NCBI RefSeq assembly: GCF_016592555.1
Contig: NZ_AP014546.1
Coordinates: forward strand, 1-64,000
Length of the DNA: 64,000 nt
Source of the DNA: Neptunomonas japonica JAMM 1380
GTDB lineage: Bacteria; Pseudomonadota; Gammaproteobacteria; Pseudomonadales; Balneatricaceae
Direction of reading: 5' to 3'
Shown here: positions 58,327 to 64,000 of the stretch, piece after piece
Layout: the number at the start of each line of letters is the position of its first letter
Numbering within the stretch: position 1 is the stretch's first letter
Made by a program: the position numbers and the translations under genes
Notes under the pieces: model-generated
Seen by the model: only the letters and a program-made list of their open reading frames with translations
What the model was told of the DNA's origin: nothing
Databases searched by the model: none

Positions 58327-58920
58327 ATGTGTCAGCGATGTCATTGGGCAACCAATCAGACTTTGTTAGAGCAGGATTATCACGATAAAGAGTGGGGAAT
58401 GCCGCAAACAGACGATAACGTACTGTTTGAGTTTCTTGTATTAGAAGCCGCTCAGGCAGGTTTGAGCTGGCGCACTGTCTTGGAAAAGAGAGAAGGTTAT
58501 CGTCATCATTACCGCAATTTTGATCCGCTGGCCGTTGCGGCATTTGGCGACGCTGAGCAGCAAATAATGCTGGCTGATCCGGCCATTATTCGTAACAAGC
58601 TTAAAGTGGCATCATCCATCTCAAATGCGCGTGAGTTTTTACGCTTGCAGAAGGAGCATGGTAGCTTTGCGCGTTACTTGTGGCGCTTTGTAGATAATAA
58701 ACCGATACAAAATAGCTGGAAAGACCACACCGAAGTACCAGCCGAAACGGATATCTCAATACAGCTTTCTAAAGCGCTCAAAAAAGAGGGGATGCGCTTT
58801 GTAGGTCCAACAATTATGTACGCTTATATGCAAGCCGTCGGCATGGTGAATGATCATGAAGTGAGCTGCTGCCGGTATCAGGCATGTTGTGATGCAGGTG
58901 CTGCCTTTTCTTTAACCTAA
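58327..58920 (+). CDS. tag: DNA-3-methyladenine glycosylase I
   Basis: This base-excision enzyme removes 3-methyladenine from alkylated DNA. The 197-aa protein has the N-terminal CQRCHWA (zinc Cys), YHDKEWGMP and FEFLVLEAAQAGLSWRTVLEKREGYR. GMRFVGPTIMYAYMQAVGMVNDHEVSCC supplies the remaining His/Cys zinc ligands. AAAAAGGAG precedes the ATG. It follows yheV and is convergent with a MATE exporter gene (17 bp). Confidence 0.96.
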   Translation: MCQRCHWATNQTLLEQDYHDKEWGMPQTDDNVLFEFLVLEAAQAGLSWRTVLEKREGYRHHYRNFDPLAVAAFGDAEQQIMLADPAIIRNKLKVASSISNAREFLRLQKEHGSFARYLWRFVDNKPIQNSWKDHTEVPAETDISIQLSKALKKEGMRFVGPTIMYAYMQAVGMVNDHEVSCCRYQACCDAGAAFSLT

Positions 58921-58936
58921 GGGCTTCTTAGCTAGT

Positions 58937-60289
58937 TTATTTGCGTTTAATTTGCCACTGTTGGTGGTGAGATAAACGCCAGAACACCCAACCACCACTG
59001 ACTCCGCGCGCGAAAAATAACGTTAGAAATGCGATCCATAAACCGTGATTTTCTAATGGACGAAGTAACCACCAAATAGGCAGAAATACGCAAAACACTG
59101 AAAATAACATGGTGTTTTGCATCGCTTTAACTTGTGTCGCCCCAATAAAAATACCGTCCAGTAAGAAGCTCCATACACTGATAATGGGTAAAACAATAAG
59201 CCAGGGCAGGTAAATCATTGCTTGTTGCTGCACGTTCTCAAGTGATGTGAGTAAGCGGATGATTGTTCCACCGAACAGCCAGAAAAATAGTGTAAATAGA
59301 AGGGCAGCTATGAGTGACCAGATCGCGGCCGTGGTAATGGTGCGATAGAAGCCTTTTATGTCTTGTCGTCCGGTGCGCTTTCCTACTAAGGCTTCTGTCG
59401 CATGTGCAAAGCCATCGAGCCCATTTGATATTAATAATAGGAAATTCAGTAAGACTGCATTAGCTGAGAGAATATCAGTACCTTGGCGGGCGCCTTGAGC
59501 GGTAAAAAAAGCCAGTGAAAAGAGAATAGCGAGCGTTCGTACAAAGAGATAGCGGTTGACTTTGAATAGCTCAGTGTAGTGTTTAATTTGTGTTAGGGAG
59601 CTCCTTAATAACTGGCCTCCCATTGGTTTTAAGACGCGCCTGCAAAGATATAAACCCAGTAGTAAACTGCCATATTCTGCAATGACCGTTGCTAAAGCTA
59701 CGCCGTCTGCAAACATGCCAAGTCCGTAGACCGCAATAATATCCATCACCATGTTTAGTAGGTTGGTTACTGTTAATAACAGCAGAGGGATTTTGGTATT
59801 TTGATTACCCACAAACCAGCCGAGTAATGCAAAATTACACAGCACTGCGGGTGCTCCGTAGATGCGTATAGACGCGTAGTTAAGCGCTTCCTCTGTTACC
59901 AGTGGTTCGGCAGCAATCCAGTGTAACGCTAACTGAATAATGGGACCTTGCAGCAAAATAATGCAGATACCAATGAAGGTTGCCATCACCAGCGATTGTG
60001 CCAATAAAGTGCGATTGGTGGTGTCGTCGTCTGCCCCAACAGCTTGAGCGGTTAAGCCGGTAGTACCCATGCGCAAGAAGCCAAATGCCCAATAGACAAT
60101 CGAGAAAATCATGCTGCCAATGGCTACTGCTGCTAGATGCTGGCTTTCGGGTAGATGACCGATAACTGCTGTATCGACTAAGCCGACCAGCGGAACGGTA
60201 ATATTGGAAAGAATCATTGGCCATGCGATTGACCAAACCTCTTTATGGTCGCGTTGAGTTGGCCAATAGGTTGGAAGTGTCTTAAACAT
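58937..60289 (-). CDS. MATE family efflux transporter (DinF-like)
   Basis: This 450-aa inner-membrane protein has about 12 transmembrane segments in two MatE domains. It begins EVWSIAWPMILSNITVPLVGLVDTAVIGHLPESQHLAAVAIGSMIF, the DinF-type start. It probably exports toxic or oxidised compounds with Na+ or H+ coupling. The ATG overlaps the end of znuB at 60289. It is thus attached to the zur-znuCB operon and may be zinc-regulated with it, an unusual partner for the zinc system. Confidence 0.93.
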   Translation of the reverse strand: MFKTLPTYWPTQRDHKEVWSIAWPMILSNITVPLVGLVDTAVIGHLPESQHLAAVAIGSMIFSIVYWAFGFLRMGTTGLTAQAVGADDDTTNRTLLAQSLVMATFIGICIILLQGPIIQLALHWIAAEPLVTEEALNYASIRIYGAPAVLCNFALLGWFVGNQNTKIPLLLLTVTNLLNMVMDIIAVYGLGMFADGVALATVIAEYGSLLLGLYLCRRVLKPMGGQLLRSSLTQIKHYTELFKVNRYLFVRTLAILFSLAFFTAQGARQGTDILSANAVLLNFLLLISNGLDGFAHATEALVGKRTGRQDIKGFYRTITTAAIWSLIAALLFTLFFWLFGGTIIRLLTSLENVQQQAMIYLPWLIVLPIISVWSFLLDGIFIGATQVKAMQNTMLFSVFCVFLPIWWLLRPLENHGLWIAFLTLFFARGVSGGWVFWRLSHHQQWQIKRK

Positions 60290-61089
60290 CAGGTATTTGC
60301 TGAGTGCCTAGATGGCATCAGGTAAATAACCATGAATTCAAACAAAGCAGCTACCACAACCGATGGGCCTGCTGGTGTATCCCATGTCCATGAACCCCAG
60401 ATACCGATTAATACCGCTACACAGCCCAGCATTGATGCGTAAACAGCCATCTGTTCTGGCGTGCTAGAGAGGCGCCTAGCGGCCGCAGCAGGGATTACTA
60501 ATAAAGATGTAATGAGCAAGATACCAACGATCTTCATTGATACGGCAATTACAACAGCAATAAGCACCATCAAAATAAGACGAGTGCGGCTAACATGGAT
60601 GCCTTCAACCTGCGCTAGCTCTTCGTTGATTGTTATGGCAAGTAATGGCTCCCAGAAGATGCGGATGGTAAGCAAGACAGCGGCACCACCTACTAGAATC
60701 CATGCAAGGTCAGCCGGGGCTATAGCGAGTAGGTCGCCAAATAGATAGTCCATCAAATCCAACCGAGCACCATCTATAAAAGAGATAGCGACCAAGCCTA
60801 ATGAAAGGGTACTGTGGGCCATGATCCCAAGCAGGGTATCGGTCGCGATTAGCCGCTGTTTTTGAAGGGAAACCAATATGAGTGCTAAGAGAACGCAGCA
60901 GGCAATAACGGCAAGGTTGAGACTAATGTCGAGCAAAATCCCTAGCGCTACACCTAAAAGAGCCGAATGCGCCAAACTGTCGCCAAAATAGGCCATGCGA
61001 CGCCACACAACAAAGGCGCCTAGTGGGCCTGCAACAGCGGCGACACCAAGACCGCCAATAATGGCGTAAATTAAAAAATCATAAGTCAT
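60289..61089 (-). CDS. znuB: Zinc ABC transporter permease ZnuB
   Basis: This 266-aa ABC-3-type permease of the high-affinity zinc importer has about eight transmembrane segments. GPLGAFVVWRRMAYFGDSLAHSALLGVALG near the start and LLVIPAAAARRLS near residue 205 are family marks. It starts directly after znuC (spacing 0-1 bp) and overlaps the MATE gene at its end. It acts with ZnuA and ZnuC to import Zn2+ across the inner membrane. Confidence 0.96.
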   Translation of the reverse strand: MTYDFLIYAIIGGLGVAAVAGPLGAFVVWRRMAYFGDSLAHSALLGVALGILLDISLNLAVIACCVLLALILVSLQKQRLIATDTLLGIMAHSTLSLGLVAISFIDGARLDLMDYLFGDLLAIAPADLAWILVGGAAVLLTIRIFWEPLLAITINEELAQVEGIHVSRTRLILMVLIAVVIAVSMKIVGILLITSLLVIPAAAARRLSSTPEQMAVYASMLGCVAVLIGIWGSWTWDTPAGPSVVVAALFEFMVIYLMPSRHSANT

Positions 61090-61887
61090 TTAGTGATTAC
61101 ACTCGCTATGTGCTGTTGCGCTATGTTCATTGGGATGAGGGTGGTCCGCAATAACATCACCGTGGGTATCGTGGTTGTGATTATGATGGTGGCTATAGAG
61201 AGCTAGACTTTCAGCGCCTTGTTTGCCAAATAAATCAATAAAGGATGGATCTGTACTGACATGTTCTGGACGTCCAGAACAGCAGACATGGTGATTAAGG
61301 CATATCACATGATCAGTAGAAGACATCACCAGATGTAAGTCATGAGAGATCATTAAAACACCACAGCCACGTTGTTTACGGATGCTCGTGATTAGATTGT
61401 AAAGCTCAACCTGACCATTAATATCAACGCCTTGAACCGGCTCATCCAATACTAATAACTCCGGTTCGCGCAATAGTGCTCGTGCTAGCATAACACGCTG
61501 TGTTTCGCCGCCCGAAAGGTCATGCATGGAGTGTTCTAGAAGGTGCTCGGCACTCACATCTTTAAGCGCGCCATGCATTTTCGATAGCTCTTTTACGCGT
61601 GCGGTTTGTAAAAAACGCTTAACCGTTAATGGAAATGTGCGGTCAATGTGTAACTTTTGCGGCATATAACCCACACGTAAATTAGGTTGCAACCAGACCT
61701 GCCCGCTCGTTGGTTTGATCAAGCCTAAAACAATACGAACAAGTGTGGTCTTGCCTGCACCGTTTGGCCCTATCAGTGTGGTTATACAGTCTTTATGTAG
61801 CGTCAGGTTAACATCTTGCAGTACATGGCTATGCCCAAACTCAACATTAATATTATCGAGCCTAATTAAATCGACGGGGTGACTCAT
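61090..61887 (-). CDS. znuC: Zinc ABC transporter ATP-binding protein ZnuC
   Basis: This 265-aa ATPase of the zinc importer has Walker [10 protein letters not shown] (about residue 40), signature [16 protein letters not shown] (about 130) and Walker [13 protein letters not shown]. The last about 45 residues form a His/Asp-rich tail ([25 protein letters not shown]), which may hold zinc. The ATG at 61887 forms ATGA with the zur stop, so the start is firm and translation is coupled. The order is zur-znuC-znuB. Confidence 0.96.
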   Translation of the reverse strand: MSHPVDLIRLDNINVEFGHSHVLQDVNLTLHKDCITTLIGPNGAGKTTLVRIVLGLIKPTSGQVWLQPNLRVGYMPQKLHIDRTFPLTVKRFLQTARVKELSKMHGALKDVSAEHLLEHSMHDLSGGETQRVMLARALLREPELLVLDEPVQGVDINGQVELYNLITSIRKQRGCGVLMISHDLHLVMSSTDHVICLNHHVCCSGRPEHVSTDPSFIDLFGKQGAESLALYSHHHNHNHDTHGDVIADHPHPNEHSATAHSECNH

Positions 61888-62378
61888 GGAGTGTTGTCTT
61901 CCTGTTGGCAGTTTGGGCATATACCTGCGACTTCTAACATTTCGCTTTCTACGTTAAATCCAACAGCTTTGGCAGAAGCCTTAATGGCTTTAGAGACGCT
62001 AGCAGATTCGAGTTCAACAGCGCTGTGGCAGCGAGTGCAAATCAAAAAGGTATTGTTGCACTGGTGTTCTGGGTGGCTACAGCCAATAAAAGCGTTGAGA
62101 GAAGCAATGCGGTGGACTAAACCTTGCTCTTGAAGAAAGTCTAGTGCTCGATAAACAGTAGGAGGCGCAGAGTTAAAACCTGCTTTAGCTAACGCCGGTA
62201 AAATATCATAAGCCCCCAGTGGCTTATGGCTTTGCCAAATGAGTTGTAGTACCAGTTCTCGAACAGGCGTTAAGCGCTGTTGACGGCTAGAGCAAAGTTC
62301 CGCTGCGTCTTTTAACGCCTGTGTAATGCAGCGGCTATGGTCATGTTCTGGTTGGAAAGCAATGTCTGAGTTATTCAT
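61884..62378 (-). CDS. zur: Zinc uptake regulator Zur (Fur family)
   Basis: This 164-aa Fur-family repressor of zinc uptake has an N-terminal winged helix ([41 protein letters not shown]). The C-terminal domain has the Cys pairs [10 protein letters not shown] and GICPNCQQ for the structural zinc and HPEHQCN for the regulatory site. Heading znuCB in the same operon and facing znuA across two Zur boxes shows it is Zur rather than Fur. It is probably autoregulated. Confidence 0.95.
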   Translation of the reverse strand: MNNSDIAFQPEHDHSRCITQALKDAAELCSSRQQRLTPVRELVLQLIWQSHKPLGAYDILPALAKAGFNSAPPTVYRALDFLQEQGLVHRIASLNAFIGCSHPEHQCNNTFLICTRCHSAVELESASVSKAIKASAKAVGFNVESEMLEVAGICPNCQQEDNTP

Positions 62379-62409
62379 AGGTAATGAGCCATGGGCAACA
62401 ATTAAGCTT

Positions 62410-62424
62410 TGTTATATTGTAACA
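62410..62424. promoter_or_regulatory. Zur box 1
   Basis: TGTTATATTGTAACA lies in the zur/znuA divergent promoter. It is a near-perfect inverted repeat that fits the Zur core TGTTATAATATAACA. Confidence 0.82.
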
Positions 62425-62436
62425 ACTATATGAGCT

Positions 62437-62451
62437 TGTTATATTGTAACA
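62437..62451. promoter_or_regulatory. Zur box 2
   Basis: This is a second identical TGTTATATTGTAACA, 27 bp from the first and 24 bp before the znuA start. The pair suggests one box for each divergent unit, or cooperative binding. Confidence 0.82.
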
Positions 62452-62474
62452 TCAAATTACGCTGGAAAAAGAGC

Positions 62475-63422
62475 ATGCACCTACAAAGATTATTATCGTC
62501 ATTATTACTTACTTTATTTATACCTGTTGCAGGGGCCGCAGAGTTAAAAGTTCTCACGAGTATCACGCCTGTACAGCTCATAGCGAGTGAAGTCCTAGCT
62601 GGTGTATCACAGCCCGAGGTGCTATTGCCCCCGGGTGCCTCACCGCATCAATACTCGTTACGCCCTTCGGATGTACGCAAAGTGAAACAAGCGGATCTGA
62701 TTTTTTGGATTGGGCCTGAGTTGGAGCGTTTTTTAGAAAAAACGCTCAGTAAAACAGATGCGACAGTCTTGTCTTTTCTAGAAGAGGAGGAAGGGCATCA
62801 ACACGAAGGTGAAGCGGCTCATGAAGATGAGCATGAGTCACCGCATCACGATAGCGATGAAAACCTTTTAGAAAGCAGCCAGGAACATGACGAGCATGAC
62901 CACGGAGGTATTGACCCTCATCTTTGGCTTGACCCTGTGCATGCATTAGAAATGGCCGAAATAATTCGTGATGCAGCGATCAAAGTCGCTCCAAACAAGC
63001 AAGCGTTACTCGAACAAAACTATGCAGAATTTGCAGCCGCTTTATTAGAAAAAGACCAACTAATAATGTCTCAGCTGGCTCCTTTCAGTGATCGGGGTTT
63101 TGTTGTATTTCACGATGCATACAGCCGCTTTGTTAAGCATTACAACCTGAAACAACTAGGTGCGGTGACTATTAACCCGTCACGTAAAGCCGGGGCAAAG
63201 CACTTAAGCGAGTTACGTGAGGCGGTCATTCAAAGTAAAGCAGTCTGTATTTTTAGTGAGCCGCAATTTAGTGGGTCTATACTGAAAACAATTGCTTCTG
63301 GGACGAGTGTTCGTACTGCAGAGCTAGACCCTCTGGGGCAAAAAATAAAGCCTGAAAAAGGTGCGTATCTGGCATTTCTTACTGATTTTGCACAGGTCTT
63401 TGAGGAGTGTTTACAGGATTAA
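62475..63422 (+). CDS. znuA: Zinc ABC transporter substrate-binding protein ZnuA
   Basis: This 315-aa periplasmic zinc-binding protein has a signal peptide (MHLQRLLSSLLLTLFIPVAGA). Metal-binding segments include LLPPGASPHQYSLRPSD (first His) and a His/Asp/Glu-rich loop (about residues 110-155, with HQHEGEAAHEDEHESPHH and HDEHDHGG). GIDPHLWLDP (second His) and FHDAYSRFVKHY (third His) follow. The acidic His loop is typical of ZnuA and passes or stores zinc. The ATG at 62475 follows AAAAAGAG and opens the signal peptide; earlier in-frame starts would overlap the Zur boxes. Confidence 0.96.
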   Translation: MHLQRLLSSLLLTLFIPVAGAAELKVLTSITPVQLIASEVLAGVSQPEVLLPPGASPHQYSLRPSDVRKVKQADLIFWIGPELERFLEKTLSKTDATVLSFLEEEEGHQHEGEAAHEDEHESPHHDSDENLLESSQEHDEHDHGGIDPHLWLDPVHALEMAEIIRDAAIKVAPNKQALLEQNYAEFAAALLEKDQLIMSQLAPFSDRGFVVFHDAYSRFVKHYNLKQLGAVTINPSRKAGAKHLSELREAVIQSKAVCIFSEPQFSGSILKTIASGTSVRTAELDPLGQKIKPEKGAYLAFLTDFAQVFEECLQD

Positions 63423-63476
63423 AAAAAGCCTAGCAGCTGTGGTTTATTGAAATAGCTAAATTACATTCTGAACGGC

Positions 63477-63505
63477 TTCCAAAAGACAAAGCTGGTCTAT
63501 ATAAT
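63477..63505 (+). promoter_or_regulatory. tRNA promoter with GC-rich discriminator
   Basis: A perfect TATAAT (63500-63505) is followed by ACCGCCC, a GC-rich discriminator typical of stringently controlled tRNA promoters. The -35 (TTCCAA, 63477-63482) is weak. It lies 16 bp before the first tRNA-Leu. Confidence 0.6.
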
Positions 63506-63520
63506 ACCGCCCACTTTCGA

Positions 63521-63607
63521 GCAGATGTGGTGGAATTGGTAGACACGCTAGCTTCAGGTGCTAGTGCCTTCACGGGCGTGGGAGTTCGAGTCTCCCCATC
63601 TGCACCA
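63521..63607 (+). tRNA. tRNA-Leu (CAG), copy 1
   Basis: This 87-nt gene has encoded CCA. The acceptor arm is GCAGATG / CATCTGC with discriminator A. The anticodon stem CTAGC / GCTAG has loop TTCAGGT, giving anticodon CAG. It has a long variable arm of class II (CTTCACGGGCGTG region) and T-loop GTTCGAGTC. Confidence 0.95.
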
Positions 63608-63632
63608 AACTCTGAGCTTTCAGGTTTGGTGC
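63602..63632 (+). repeat. Inverted repeat of the tRNA-Leu 3' end
   Basis: GCACCAAAC (63602-63610), which includes the CCA end of tRNA copy 1, is followed 13 bases later by its complement GTTTGGTGC (63624-63632). A 9-bp hairpin could form in the precursor. Confidence 0.6.
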
Positions 63633-63691
63633 CCAAAGTAGAAAGTTAAGAGGTGTGTTTTCTGCATGCCTTCTTTAAAAGTAAGACCGAT

Positions 63692-63778
63692 GCAGATGTG
63701 GTGGAATTGGTAGACACGCTAGCTTCAGGTGCTAGTGCCTTCACGGGCGTGGGAGTTCGAGTCTCCCCATCTGCACCA
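63692..63778 (+). tRNA. tRNA-Leu (CAG), copy 2
   Basis: Base-for-base it looks identical to copy 1 over all 87 nt, with anticodon CAG and encoded CCA, 171 bp further on. The spacer between copies differs from the flanks, so the repeat is limited to the tRNA gene. Probably co-transcribed with copy 1. Confidence 0.95.
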
Positions 63779-63942
63779 ATCGGTTAATGCTTTGTTTATA
63801 GCATCCCTATTTTGTATCTCCCACCCTAACCTTGTTATGCCTATCAACTGTTATTTTTGCTGCTTTTTGCCTTGATAATTTTCGTGCGCATGGCTGTATT
63901 TATTCGAGCTTAGCTAAGGTGTGTTATTGATTTTTAGGCATG

Positions 63943-63970
63943 AAAAAGCCGGGACAAACCCGGCAAAAAG
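63943..63970 (-). terminator. Terminator for a leftward gene at the right edge
   Basis: GCCGGG and CCCGGC surround ACAAA. Read leftward the stem is followed by five T. It lies 19 bp after the apparent stop codon at 63989-63991. Confidence 0.75.
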
Positions 63971-63988
63971 GTGAGTAGAAAAGTGGGC

Positions 63989-64000
63989 TTACTTAGCGAG
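63989..64000 (-). CDS. 3' end of a leftward gene cut by the window edge
   Basis: The last 12 bases read CTC GCT AAG TAA on the minus strand (Leu-Ala-Lys-stop), followed by a terminator. This suggests the end of a protein gene that continues beyond the window. The identity cannot be told. Confidence 0.35.
   Translation of the reverse strand, partial: LAK

Larger units (their letters stand above)
63423..64000. other. Gene-poor end region with two tRNAs and a terminator
   Basis: After znuA no protein gene is visible. The stretch holds a promoter-like TATAAT, two identical tRNA-Leu genes, an inverted copy of the tRNA 3' end, a leftward terminator and the last codons of a leftward gene. The part at 63779-63940 shows nothing I recognise. 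Confidence 0.7.

Noticed and set aside
63521..63778. Prophage or integrative-element attachment site at the duplicated tRNA-Leu
   Set aside because: Both copies are complete, including promoter-side sequence up to the acceptor stem. No integrase gene lies between or beside them within the window.

Overview
The window reads as the origin-proximal part of a gammaproteobacterial chromosome, most like marine Oceanospirillaceae (the Neptuniibacter, Amphritea or Neptunomonas kind). This assignment is an inference from gene content and order, and no database was searched. It opens at dnaA-dnaN-recF-gyrB. The Pseudomonas/Oceanospirillales-type origin neighbourhood follows: glyQS, an LpxL-type acyltransferase, trkAH-rsmB-fmt-def, and LysM-dprA-tsaC-hemF-aroE. 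Two perfect 16-bp parS palindromes (15522 and 23347) support closeness to oriC. No insertion sequence, prophage, CRISPR array or rRNA was seen.

Layout. 1-6.5 kb: AT-rich origin/dnaA promoter segment with DnaA boxes, then the replication initiation operon. 6.6-15.5 kb: accessory single genes (GlxA-type regulator, DUF1272 protein, NhaA, a Rap1a/Tai-like secreted protein, a CbbR-like LysR regulator, a stand-alone lysA with a divergent Lrp-type regulator, an AraC regulator with a divergent EamA exporter). 15.5-30.2 kb: housekeeping block (glycyl-tRNA synthetase, K+ uptake, formyl-Met and deformylation enzymes, tRNA t6A, heme and shikimate enzymes). 30.3-39.8 kb: Lon-like protease, a small cytochrome c, the giant NAD-glutamate dehydrogenase, a DUF2971 protein and an Lrp regulator. 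40.9-47.2 kb: a Fur-box-controlled iron locus (two imelysins, a DUF1111 di-haem protein, a DUF1513 protein and a divergent cytochrome-c peroxidase). 47.3-55.7 kb: an accessory region holding three copies of an unrecognised 95-aa secreted protein among a nitronate monooxygenase, CHMI isomerase, HAD, Sel1, DUF1127/LysR pair, exported agmatine-deiminase-like enzyme, DUF4344 metalloprotein and gamma-carbonic anhydrase. 55.9-63.4 kb: prlC-yheV-tag, a MATE exporter, and the zur-znuCB / znuA zinc regulon with two Zur boxes. 63.5-64 kb: two identical tRNA-Leu(CAG) genes and the end of a leftward gene.

The most novel-looking signal is the three-copy family at 47405, 51032 and 52892. Each copy encodes a 21-residue signal peptide and a 74-residue mature chain with no Lys, Cys or Trp. 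Each is preceded by a nearly identical leader of about 100 bp. The leader carries 11-bp-phased TTTCA(G/C) repeats and two nested complementary segments. The outer helix would bury the Shine-Dalgarno, and the inner hairpin is kept through a G-U wobble in one copy. A decayed fourth copy, keeping only the C-terminal 45 codons and a downstream hairpin, lies 34 kb away at 13254-13391 on the minus strand. I know of no named family or regulatory element that matches these.
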